From assembly GCA_025056305.1 (NCBI GenBank), contig JANWWJ010000022.1, positions 62,001-126,000 of the forward strand: a stretch of 64,000 bases of DNA. Direction: 5' to 3'. The DNA is from Chitinophagales bacterium (lineage in GTDB: Bacteria; Bacteroidota; Bacteroidia; Chitinophagales; UBA10324). The translations under genes and the position numbers were made by a program. Shown one piece after another: positions 36,578 to 44,214 of the stretch (within the stretch, counting starts at the first letter, position 1; every line of letters starts with the position of its first letter). The notes under the pieces were generated by a model. The model did no database searches and was not told where the DNA came from. It was given only the letters and a program-made list of their open reading frames with translations.

Positions 36578-37468
36578 CTATGTCGCTAGCTGACTTAGAA
36601 ACATCTTGAGTTGCTCGCGCGAGGAAAAATACTTGAAGTTTTGGGGTAGTTTCAGGCTGCGGCTAAACATGAGCCTTAAGCCACCAACAAACAGTATCCT
36701 TCCCTTGAAAATCTCTTGAAGTTCTGAAATATATGCTTGCAACCGACGCTCTGAAGGTTTGCTGGTTATGATGCAAATTCCATATTCCGGCTGAAAAACT
36801 TGACAAGCCTCACGAAGGTCTTCAAGCGGTACATTTTGACCTAAATACAACGTTTTCCTTTGTTGACGGACCAACAGGTAATGGGCATATAGCAGGCTCA
36901 GTTCATGCAGCTCTTCTTCCGGCAAGAACAACACAACCTTGGGATCCTGTGGAATGATGTCAGCCATAACTCGATCGATGGCAACCGTGATCTTTTGACG
37001 AATCAGGTGTGAAATCATATGCTCTTGTGCAACATTGATCGAGCCCGTTTGCCACATTACGCCTATACGTTCTAAAAAAGGAAAGACCACATTGTCCATG
37101 GCCGCATCAAATCCCAGCTGCGCGATAATGGTTTCCAACAGCCGGTGAAAGGCGCGCTGATCGAAATCCACCATTGCTTGCATTAGGGCATGAATCTGAG
37201 CCGGACTGCTGAAGTCGTGCGTGACCAGTTGAGCCACCAGCTGCTGTATTTCAGAGGCAGGCATTGAAGCCAAGCGCGAAATGCGATAGCCACGACGCTG
37301 CAATAAAGCGATGTTGAGTAAGTGCTTCAGCTCCTTGTCGGAATAGCGCCGGATGTTGGTTCTGGTGCGTGAGGGACGCAGTAGCCCATAGCGATGTTCC
37401 CACATCCTGATGGTATGCGCCTTGATCCCACTAAGGCTTTCTAAATCTCGAATGTGGTAGCTGCCCAT
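36578..37468 (-). CDS. MerR-family regulator with B12-binding domain (CarH/LitR type)
   Basis: 296 residues in three parts. Residues 1-70 are a MerR winged-helix domain ('HTIRMWEHRYGLLRP', 'NIRRYSDKEL'). Residues 80-165 form the helical cap with the W-x9-EH signature exactly: Trp139, nine residues, Glu149-His150. Residues 177-296 are a B12-binding Rossmann fold with Glu186-x-His188-x-x-Ser191 (E-x-H-x-x-S where E/D-x-H-x-x-G is usual) and 'VGGLRLM'. In CarH, adenosylcobalamin bound through a histidine here controls a repressor tetramer that light breaks. So a B12-dependent light sensor for the carotenoid genes is strongly suggested by sequence and place, but not shown. Confidence 0.88.
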   Translation of the reverse strand: MGSYHIRDLESLSGIKAHTIRMWEHRYGLLRPSRTRTNIRRYSDKELKHLLNIALLQRRGYRISRLASMPASEIQQLVAQLVTHDFSSPAQIHALMQAMVDFDQRAFHRLLETIIAQLGFDAAMDNVVFPFLERIGVMWQTGSINVAQEHMISHLIRQKITVAIDRVMADIIPQDPKVVLFLPEEELHELSLLYAHYLLVRQQRKTLYLGQNVPLEDLREACQVFQPEYGICIITSKPSERRLQAYISELQEIFKGRILFVGGLRLMFSRSLKLPQNFKYFSSREQLKMFLSQLAT

Positions 37469-37672
37469 GTGCTTGTCTTAAAAACAACCTGCACAAAACT
37501 TTTCTATGCTGTAAAGAAAAGGCCCCTTGCATTGCACGCCGACTCCTTCAAAAGCGTTGTCTTGCCCGTTTTGAAAATTTCTCACACAAAAAGGCATAGC
37601 CTGATCCCACGTACGGCACGATTCAGACTGCATTTAATAAAACAGTCCAACAGAAGAAATGGTTCGGAACGG

Positions 37673-38305
37673 TTAAAAAATATTTAAGGCCGAAAACAGA
37701 AGGGCGTGAGCAGCAGCAATCCAAAGAGCCAGCGGATTCAGAGGTCGTAAGCGAAAATGGAAAAAAGGCAACAACAACAAATAGGAAATGTAAAACCATG
37801 CAACATAGTTCTGCAAAGGGGGGTGGCCGGTCTGCCAATACCACCAGCCCAATTCTGTGGCCACCGGTTCGAGCAGCAAGTCCATGGCAACCATTAGGGC
37901 TGCCCCGCTCAAAGTCCGCCAAGGCGGCTGAATTTTCAAGGCCTCCACCACCATACCGCAGCAATAGATCAACATCAGCCAGTTAACTCCAATCAATAGC
38001 GGTACCCCCGCCAACTTTATACCCAGGTGTTCTCCGTAGCGATACACGCCGAATATGACCCCTGTCCTCACCCCTACCCACTCAATAATCCATGTAATAA
38101 CCAGCACGCCCAAGGCGTAAAGCCAATACGTTCGCGTCCATGGATGGTGAAAGGAAAACAGCAACGTCGCTGTACCCACCAAGCTCAAGGCCACCAGAGG
38201 AGCGAACACCTCAGGACGAAAAATCAATCCAAGGATACCGATTGCGTAGTAAATCACGACCAACAGGCGTGCTGCAGTAATCAGGCGATGGATCTTCCTT
38301 TCCAT
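37673..38305 (-). CDS. cruF: CruF-type carotenoid 1',2'-hydratase
   Basis: 210 residues, about seven membrane helices, of the DUF422/CruF family. CruF adds water across the 1',2' double bond at the open end of gamma-carotene (or lycopene) to give a tertiary 1'-hydroxyl. Marks are 'WIIEWVGVRTGVIFGVYRYGEHLG', 'GVPLLIGVNWLML' and 'MDLLLEPVATELGWWYW', rich in conserved Glu, Trp and Tyr. Its start overlaps the GT2 gene by 25 bases. The MerR/B12 regulator begins 205 bases downstream, a stretch in which I saw no gene. Confidence 0.92.
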   Translation of the reverse strand: MERKIHRLITAARLLVVIYYAIGILGLIFRPEVFAPLVALSLVGTATLLFSFHHPWTRTYWLYALGVLVITWIIEWVGVRTGVIFGVYRYGEHLGIKLAGVPLLIGVNWLMLIYCCGMVVEALKIQPPWRTLSGAALMVAMDLLLEPVATELGWWYWQTGHPPLQNYVAWFYISYLLLLPFFHFRLRPLNPLALWIAAAHALLFSALNIF

Positions 38306-39360
38306 TGATGCGTCGAAAAGAAATGTTTCCAGAAAGCCAGCCCCGCCACTGCCACGAGGCTAAGCCTTCTCAGCGGCAACAATAACAGCTGCTCCGCAGT
38401 TCTCATGCCGGCAAGGTAGCTGTGAATGACAACTATAAACACCTCTGAGGCAAGCCATAGTAAAGCTGCCGACATTGGTAACCAAGCAGCCCCTGGCAGG
38501 CTAAAAACAACTAAGAGACAATACAGAGCCAAGAAAAAACCATTTCCCGTCATAGCCACAATGTTCTTGGCAAAACCACTAAGTGCTTCCCTGTAACGGG
38601 CATACATACGGCAGCTGATCTGTGGTGACAGCAGCACACTGACGTGGTAACCCATTTTCTTCATACTGCGTGCAATGGTTATATCTTCTGCCAGGCTTTG
38701 CCTGTGCAGCTTATGCCACCAGTTTTGCTTGTACACTTCTGCTGAAAACAACAGGCATTGCCCGTTTGCCGCTGCCACCTGCCACATGCGCGTTCGCCGC
38801 ACCAGAAACAAAGGCAGCAGGCCCAACAAGATTTCAAACATGATGGGAACCGCAATACGTTCACCCCATGAATTCATTTCTTGTCGCGGAAAAACAGAAA
38901 GCAGATGGCTTTTGCTTTGCTGCAATGCTAAAACCATGGCACTGATGGCGCCTGGTTGCAAGCGGACGTCGGCATCTAAGAACAGCAAGTAGTCCCCTTC
39001 AGCCTTTTGCCCTAATTGATGACATGCCCAAGTTTTCCCCAACCATCCCGGGGGCAAGGGCTCACCCTGGATGAGCTTCAGTTTGGGGTTTTGAACTGCA
39101 TACCGCCTGACCACTTCGGCAGTTAGATCGGTGGAATGATCATCCAGCACCCAAGCATCCCGATATTCCAGTTGCGACTGCTGTAGCGCTTCCAACAGAA
39201 GCCCGACTCTGTGCGCCTCGTTGCGTGCCGGAATGAGCACCGACACACTGCTGTGCCTTGGATTTGTGGGACGAAGCTGCGGTGGCCACAGTAAATTCAG
39301 CAACGATATTATCCCCCGAACCACCGCAAACGCCAATCCACTCCAGCCCAGCCACTCCAT
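38281..39360 (-). CDS. Family 2 glycosyltransferase of the carotenoid locus
   Basis: 359 residues with the ATG that forms a TAATG overlap with the acyltransferase stop, a strong reason to prefer it over an ATG 42 bases upstream. A membrane helix near the N-terminus (residues 5-25), then a GT-A domain: 'VSVLIPARNEAHRV', 'WVLDDHSTDLTAEVV', 'DYLLFLDADVRLQPGA' with the DxD motif, and 'QSLAEDITIARSMKKMGY' (the ED element). The C-terminus holds three more helices. Similar GT2 enzymes (CruC in Chlorobi, CrtQ in staphyloxanthin synthesis) glucosylate carotenoids. From its place between cruF and the acyltransferase it probably glycosylates the 1'-hydroxyl. Confidence 0.88.
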   Translation of the reverse strand: MEWLGWSGLAFAVVRGIISLLNLLWPPQLRPTNPRHSSVSVLIPARNEAHRVGLLLEALQQSQLEYRDAWVLDDHSTDLTAEVVRRYAVQNPKLKLIQGEPLPPGWLGKTWACHQLGQKAEGDYLLFLDADVRLQPGAISAMVLALQQSKSHLLSVFPRQEMNSWGERIAVPIMFEILLGLLPLFLVRRTRMWQVAAANGQCLLFSAEVYKQNWWHKLHRQSLAEDITIARSMKKMGYHVSVLLSPQISCRMYARYREALSGFAKNIVAMTGNGFFLALYCLLVVFSLPGAAWLPMSAALLWLASEVFIVVIHSYLAGMRTAEQLLLLPLRRLSLVAVAGLAFWKHFFSTHQWKGRSIA

Positions 39361-39989
39361 TAAAACCGTTTTTGATATTCCAGTTCCACTTGCTGCCTGC
39401 ATTGATCATAGAAATCCTGATATGATTTATTGAGCGAAGCAAAAGATGGGCTTTGCTCATTTACGAGACGAAAGAATGCAAAGGCCTCAGGCCGGGGTTT
39501 GTTGAAATAATGCAGGAATAACGCCGTAAAACAGATCTGGTACTGAGGCTCGGCGTGTTCTAAAATGTACCGGATGCCGCGGCGAAAAGTTATGGCAGCC
39601 GAGCAAGGCGAACTGATGCGGCCTTGGGGAAAGATATGCAACAGATGTTGAGGATTTTGCAGCACCGTAGTAGCATATTCCAGACTGTTGAGTATCGAGC
39701 GGCTTCCCGGTTTTATGGAGAAGGCGCCGGCCTGGCGCACGCCTGGCCGGCGCCTCAATTCGTGCTCCAACATCATCACAAAGTACTTCTTGTGAAAATA
39801 CCGCTGATTGGCGCGAATCACCAGAAACGGATCCCACCAGCTTTGGTGGTTGCTGAGCAACAAAACTGCTCTGTTGGCTATGTTCGGTACATCCAAAAAA
39901 TGAACTGCCTCAAAATGGCGATGCAGCAACCAAGGCACGTACCACCAGCCGAACCATTTCATCCACACCGTGTGCGAAGCCGTGATCAT
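39360..39989 (-). CDS. PlsC-like acyltransferase of the carotenoid locus
   Basis: 209 residues. Acyltransferase block 1 is 'LLSNHQSWWDPFL' (HX4D), block 3 is 'LHIFPQGRISSP' with Gln replacing the usual Glu of FPEG. It is shorter than phospholipid PlsC proteins and has lost the N-terminal membrane helix seen in the other PlsC here. In the Chlorobi pathway CruD acylates the glucose of carotenoid glucosides. It leads the unit AT-GT2-cruF on this strand, so acylation of a carotenoid glycoside is inferred. The identity with CruD is a context guess, not a homology claim. Confidence 0.85.
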   Translation of the reverse strand: MITASHTVWMKWFGWWYVPWLLHRHFEAVHFLDVPNIANRAVLLLSNHQSWWDPFLVIRANQRYFHKKYFVMMLEHELRRRPGVRQAGAFSIKPGSRSILNSLEYATTVLQNPQHLLHIFPQGRISSPCSAAITFRRGIRYILEHAEPQYQICFTALFLHYFNKPRPEAFAFFRLVNEQSPSFASLNKSYQDFYDQCRQQVELEYQKRF

Positions 39990-40064
39990 ACCCGATGGTT
40001 AACTGTCACCTCACGTAAAAAAAACGTACCGGCCTAAGATTTTCTAACTTTCCCCTTGGGTCAA

Positions 40065-40580
40065 ATGGGCTTGCTGCCGTTATTGCTGTACTTGGCCTTA
40101 AGTTGGGTTAGAATAAACGACCGCGAGGTAGTGTGGTCGGCTCATCGGCCACTGACCTATGCAGACTTTCGCGGCCGCATTCCTTCCAACAGTCCGTGGG
40201 CAGCCACGACGCGAAGTACCATAAGATTTTCCTACGAAACCGTTAACGGGGCCTTAACGCAATGGGAAGTGCGGGCCACTTTTGATCCGCAGGCCTCATG
40301 GATGCGGGTAAAAGAACCGGCTGTATTGCAGCACGAGCAACTCCATTTTGACATCACCGAAGTTTATGCCCGCAAGTTTTGCCGTCACTTACAACGCTTG
40401 CAAGGAAGCCGCGTAATGCGTCCAATGCTGAAAGAGCTGTTCGACACGTACAACCGGCAATGCGACAGCGTCCACATAGTTTATGACCAGCAGACACAAC
40501 ACGGAACCTTGACGGCCGCGCAAGCGGCATGGAGGGATACGGTAAGTCGATGGCTTGAATCACATGAACCATGTCCTTGA
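40065..40580 (+). CDS. DUF922-like exported protein with a HExxH zinc motif
   Basis: 171 residues from the ATG; a TTG three codons upstream is in frame but less likely. A hydrophobic segment at residues 2-15 is a signal peptide or anchor. The body has 'HRPLTYADFRGRIP', typical of DUF922 (predicted secreted zinc proteases), and H90-E91-Q-L-H94 as a candidate metal site, followed by 'FDITEVYARKF'. Proteolysis is not demonstrated for the family. The gene diverges from the carotenoid run, and a near-consensus box TAACTTTC lies 12 bases before the ATG. Confidence 0.78.
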   Translation: MGLLPLLLYLALSWVRINDREVVWSAHRPLTYADFRGRIPSNSPWAATTRSTIRFSYETVNGALTQWEVRATFDPQASWMRVKEPAVLQHEQLHFDITEVYARKFCRHLQRLQGSRVMRPMLKELFDTYNRQCDSVHIVYDQQTQHGTLTAAQAAWRDTVSRWLESHEPCP

Positions 40581-40645
40581 ATGGTAAAGAAATGCGCGCT
40601 CATACACCGGCAACGCCACTTTCCTGATCTTGATCATGAACCCCT

Positions 40646-41386
40646 ATGGACTTCATTGCTTTAGTAACCGGGGTAGGTCGGCGCATGGGCTTAGGCATTG
40701 AAGTGTGCCGACAACTGGCGATGAAAGGATGCACCGTAATCCTTACTGCCCGTAGAGGCGCAGATGCCGAGGCGCATGCCGCCCTATTGCGCAGTGAAAA
40801 TGTTTTGGGAGCCGTTCATACCCTTCAACTGGACATCACGCAAACCGATCACATCAGGTCGGCCGTACATTGGGTTGACAGAACCTTTGGCCGTCTGGAT
40901 ATCCTTATTAACAACGCAGGTATTTCTGGACCGTATGCCGAACAAACCAGCACTGCTGACCTTGATTGGGCAAGACAAATTTTGGAAGTAAATCTATGGG
41001 GAACCTGGCAGATGTGTCAAGCATTTCTGCCGCTGCTTCGACGCAGCCGTCGGGGTCGAATAGTAAACGTCTCCAGTGGAGCCGGATCATTTGGCGACCC
41101 GCGATATGGATTGAATAGCGGTAATCAGATTAATGCCGCATATGCCATTTCGAAAGCTGCGTTGAATGCGTTGACCGTGCGGTTGGCTTTAGATGAACGG
41201 CGGCTGGGCACGCCTGTCTTGGTGAATGCCGTCTGTCCGGGATGGGTAGCCACCTACGAAGGTGCAGCACAACAGGGCGCCCGACCTGTAGCCGATGGGG
41301 CCGCAGGCATCGTCTGGGCCGCTCTATTACCTCCAGAAGGCCCTACCGGCCAATTTTTTCGCGATGGAAAACCTATGCCGTGGTAA
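40646..41386 (+). CDS. Short-chain dehydrogenase/reductase
   Basis: 246 residues, Rossmann fold. The nucleotide loop is 'TGVGRRMGLG' (8-17), two residues longer than the usual TGxxxGIG, a variant I believe occurs in carbonyl-reductase-like SDRs. 'NNAGISGPY' follows, and the catalytic set is Ser143 in 'VNVSSGAG', Tyr166 and Lys170 in 'YAISK'. The specific substrate is unknown; the pattern resembles plant-type carbonyl reductases. No neighbour fixes a pathway. A convergent gap of 245 bases without a gene follows. Confidence 0.92.
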   Translation: MDFIALVTGVGRRMGLGIEVCRQLAMKGCTVILTARRGADAEAHAALLRSENVLGAVHTLQLDITQTDHIRSAVHWVDRTFGRLDILINNAGISGPYAEQTSTADLDWARQILEVNLWGTWQMCQAFLPLLRRSRRGRIVNVSSGAGSFGDPRYGLNSGNQINAAYAISKAALNALTVRLALDERRLGTPVLVNAVCPGWVATYEGAAQQGARPVADGAAGIVWAALLPPEGPTGQFFRDGKPMPW

Positions 41387-41600
41387 TTTTCAGTTGAACG
41401 GAACCTCAACGCAGACGGGCGGGCAACCTCACAGCATTCCATGAACTTAGTTGCTCTCACCCCTTGCCATTTCTGGAAGAACCTCTCACCTTGAACACCT
41501 ACGAAAGCGCAGCAAATTTTGCACCTGTTGCTGTAACGGCCCAAAAACCTTCGTACGTACCCTTCAGGTCGGTCAATAGATAAATGTTAACAGCTTATAG

Positions 41601-41620
41601 TTTTTATACGTATATAAAAA
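41601..41620. repeat. AT-only inverted repeat downstream of the SDR and mnmA genes
   Basis: Arms TTTTTATA (41601-41608) and TATAAAAA (41613-41620) around loop CGTA, located between the converging stops of the SDR and mnmA. It could be a weak terminator but its stem is all A-T; the rest of 41387-41631 holds nothing recognisable. Confidence 0.35.
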
Positions 41621-41631
41621 ATTTAAATTTA

Positions 41632-42726
41632 TCAGGCTGCTTCCCAGATGATGCCGCCACCAATGACTTCGTCACCATCATAAAATACAGCCGACTGGCC
41701 CGGCGCCACAGCCTTCACCGGCCGATCGAAATCCACACGAACCGTGTCGGCATCTAACTGATAGAGCCGACCGGGCGTGCCCGGGTCTCTGTAGCGCACC
41801 TTTGTAACGGCAGGGTACCCATCAGGAATCTGATCAAACTTTTGCAGGTTGATCTTGCGCGCCGTCAGCGAGCGACGCAAAAGTTCTTCGGCACCTCCTA
41901 ACGTGACGGTGTTGGTGGCTACGTCAATGCCGGTCACATACAAAGGCTTGCCCGCAGCTAAGCCCAGACCCTTGCGCTGCCCGATGGTGTAAAAGGGGTA
42001 ACCTTCGTGGGTGCCAAGCGGCTTGCCCTGCACATCACGAAAAGTGCCCCCCGACAGGCGTTCGGCTAGTCCGGGCACTTTCCGCTTGAGAAAGCCTCGG
42101 TAATCGTTGTCCGGCACAAAGCAGATTTCGTAAGATTCGCTTTTCTGCGCCAGTGATTCATAACCCCACTTCCGACACAGCTCACGAATTTCCTTTTTAC
42201 GATAGCTCCCTAAAGGAAATAAGGTCATGGCCAAGTGTTGCTGGGCCACGCCCCATAATACGTAAGACTGGTCTTTGGTTTCATCGACGCCCTTAGCCAC
42301 AATAAATCGGTTGCCGTGCTGGCGAATTTGCGCATAGTGACCGGTAGCAATGTAAGTGCAGTTCATTTGCTTAGCCCTACGGATCAGCGCCGCCCACTTT
42401 ATATGTGTGTTGCACAAGACACAGGGATTAGGCGTGCGCCCGGCCAGATATTCCTGAATGAAGTCCTGTACGACGAAATCTCCAAATTCAGATCGGATGT
42501 CAATGACATAATGAGGGAATCCCCGTTCTACAGCCACCTGACGGGCATCGTTGATGGAATCCAAATTGCAGCAGCCGGTTTCCTTTCGCTGTCCTCCGCT
42601 CGAAGCGTAATCCCAGGTCTTCAAGGTGACGCCGATGACTTCGTACCCGGCTTCATGAAGCAACACGGCAGCTACGGTGCTGTCCACACCTCCGCTCATG
42701 GCTACCAGCACACGACCTTTATTCAC
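41632..42726 (-). CDS. mnmA: tRNA-specific 2-thiouridylase MnmA
   Basis: 364 residues from a GTG. Activates U34 of Glu, Gln and Lys tRNAs with ATP and inserts sulfur. P-loop 'SGGVDSTVAA', the nucleophile pair Cys105 (in 'NPCVLCNTHIKW') and Cys202 (in 'SYEICFVPDND'), and 'ATGHYAQI' are all present. A TATCTTTG box ends four bases before the GTG, so a leaderless mRNA is predicted. Length is normal for the family. Confidence 0.97.
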   Translation of the reverse strand: MNKGRVLVAMSGGVDSTVAAVLLHEAGYEVIGVTLKTWDYASSGGQRKETGCCNLDSINDARQVAVERGFPHYVIDIRSEFGDFVVQDFIQEYLAGRTPNPCVLCNTHIKWAALIRRAKQMNCTYIATGHYAQIRQHGNRFIVAKGVDETKDQSYVLWGVAQQHLAMTLFPLGSYRKKEIRELCRKWGYESLAQKSESYEICFVPDNDYRGFLKRKVPGLAERLSGGTFRDVQGKPLGTHEGYPFYTIGQRKGLGLAAGKPLYVTGIDVATNTVTLGGAEELLRRSLTARKINLQKFDQIPDGYPAVTKVRYRDPGTPGRLYQLDADTVRVDFDRPVKAVAPGQSAVFYDGDEVIGGGIIWEAA

Positions 42727-42730
42727 AATG

Positions 42731-42738
42731 CAAAGATA
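42731..42738 (-). promoter_or_regulatory. Promoter -7 box TATCTTTG four bases before the mnmA GTG
   Basis: Exact TAnnTTTG on the minus strand, followed by CATT and GTG. The same octamer and spacing occur before the arginase GTG. This predicts that transcription begins at or beside the start codon. Confidence 0.55.
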
Positions 42739-42808
42739 CGGTGGTGCACCCCCCTAATTCGCAGTGCTACCTTCGGTGCTTTTACTTTGCGAAGCGCCCT
42801 GCTAAAAA

Positions 42809-43423
42809 ATGCTCAGTAAGGAAATTTATCTGATCCGCCACGGAGAAACCGATGCAAACCGAAACGGCACCATTCAGGGTCGTGGTTTAAATCCCCCTCT
42901 GAACGACCACGGTCTGCAGCAGGCACAGCGCTTTTTCAGCCTTTACGGCTCTGTTCCTTTCGAAGCTGTTTACACATCATCGTTGTTGCGCACCCAACAG
43001 TCGGTGGCCGGTTTTATCGCAAAGGGAATTCCATGGATTGCAACTGCCGATTTAGATGAAATCAGTTGGGGTTTATTTGAGGGGAAACCTGCTACCGAGC
43101 AGTTCCATCAAGCTTATCGAAAGCTGATCCAGGCCTGGCGCCAAGGCCATCTGGATGCCTGTGCCCCACAAGGCGAAAGCCCGCTTATGGTACAAAAGCG
43201 TATGCACCGTTTTCGCCGTCAGCTCATCGACAGTGCGTACCGGCTGATTTTGGTTTGTACCCATGGCCGGGCTTTGCGCATCTTATTGTCCGAACTGCTT
43301 CAGACACCTTTGGAGGAAATGGAGCAATACGCGCATTATAATTTTATCTTATATATTCTTCGCTATGAAAATCAACGTTTCTATTTACGAACCTGTACGA
43401 ATTCCGTTCCTATAAGCTCATGA
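42809..43423 (+). CDS. Histidine phosphatase family protein
   Basis: 204 residues. The RHG motif is R10-H11-G12 in 'LIRHGETDANRNG', followed by 'RGLNPPLNDHG' and a second histidine in 'LVCTHGRALRILL', the two ends of the phosphohistidine fold. Substrate unknown; such proteins can be cobalamin, phosphoglycerate or broad phosphatases. The stop overlaps the mqnA start (ATGA), so it is coupled to menaquinone synthesis, but no link is known to me. Confidence 0.93.
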   Translation: MLSKEIYLIRHGETDANRNGTIQGRGLNPPLNDHGLQQAQRFFSLYGSVPFEAVYTSSLLRTQQSVAGFIAKGIPWIATADLDEISWGLFEGKPATEQFHQAYRKLIQAWRQGHLDACAPQGESPLMVQKRMHRFRRQLIDSAYRLILVCTHGRALRILLSELLQTPLEEMEQYAHYNFILYILRYENQRFYLRTCTNSVPISS

Positions 43424-44190
43424 TTACAGCTCGTATTGGTGTCGTTTCTTATTTAAACACTTTGCCATATATCCGCGCCCTGCATGGGTTGATGGACTCT
43501 CGGCACAATAGCCTGGTTGTGGACCACCCGGCTGCCTTGGCCAGGCAGGTGTTAGGCGGAACCCTGGATTTAGGATTGGTACCCGTAACAGTGCTCCTTG
43601 AGAGCGATGCGCTGCAACGCTATTCGCGCTACGGCATCGGCTGCAATGGAGCCGTGGGGTCTGTATTGTTGTGTGCACAGGTTGGCTTGGATCAAATACA
43701 AGAGGTGTGGCTGGATTATCAATCGCGAACCTCAGCCCTATTGGTACAACTGCTGGCCCGCCATTATTGGAAAGTAAACTGGGAATTCAAACATGCCTCT
43801 TTAGGATTCGAAAGGCAAATCAAGCGGTCAACGGCAGGACTGCTTATTGGCGACCGTGCGCTTCGCTTACGTGAGCACTTTCCGCATTGCTTCGATTTGG
43901 GCCAAGCATGGAAAGAATGGACCGGAAGGCCTTTCGTTTTTGCCGCCTGGATTGGAAAAGCTCAATCCAGCATCAACTGGTCAGAGTTGTTGGAACGAAC
44001 TTTTGCATCCATTGCAGCGCATGCTCGCCAGGTGGCTAGCGAACAGCAGGTAAATTTTCCCAATGTTGATGTGTATAAGTACCTTAACGAGCAGATCCAT
44101 TATCATATAACCGAACAGCACGAGGAAGGACTAAGCTATTTTCTGAAATGGGTTGGTACGTTGTTGCCGCAGGAAATACCAAAACTTTGA
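43420..44190 (+). CDS. mqnA: Chorismate dehydratase MqnA
   Basis: 256 residues. First enzyme of the futalosine menaquinone route, converting chorismate to 3-enolpyruvyl-benzoate. Start 'IGVVSYLNTLPY' and 'DLGLVPVTVLLES' are family marks, with 'GNGAVGSVLL'-like 'CNGAVGSVLLCAQ' in the middle. Periplasmic-binding-protein-like fold. Overlaps the phosphatase stop by four bases. It shows that this organism makes menaquinone by the futalosine route, in line with ubiX next to complex I. Confidence 0.95.
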   Translation: MITARIGVVSYLNTLPYIRALHGLMDSRHNSLVVDHPAALARQVLGGTLDLGLVPVTVLLESDALQRYSRYGIGCNGAVGSVLLCAQVGLDQIQEVWLDYQSRTSALLVQLLARHYWKVNWEFKHASLGFERQIKRSTAGLLIGDRALRLREHFPHCFDLGQAWKEWTGRPFVFAAWIGKAQSSINWSELLERTFASIAAHARQVASEQQVNFPNVDVYKYLNEQIHYHITEQHEEGLSYFLKWVGTLLPQEIPKL

Positions 44191-44214
44191 ATCTGCCTGA
44201 AGTGTGAACCGCTC

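Noticed and set aside
37454-37687. Open frame on the plus strand over the MerR start
   Set aside because: No family pattern, overlaps the regulator antisense; treated as a chance frame in a gene-free gap.
29121-39989. Rhodopsin gene linked to the pigment locus
   Set aside because: No seven-helix retinal-binding protein with the lysine motif occurs in the window; the link remains a prediction for the rest of the genome.
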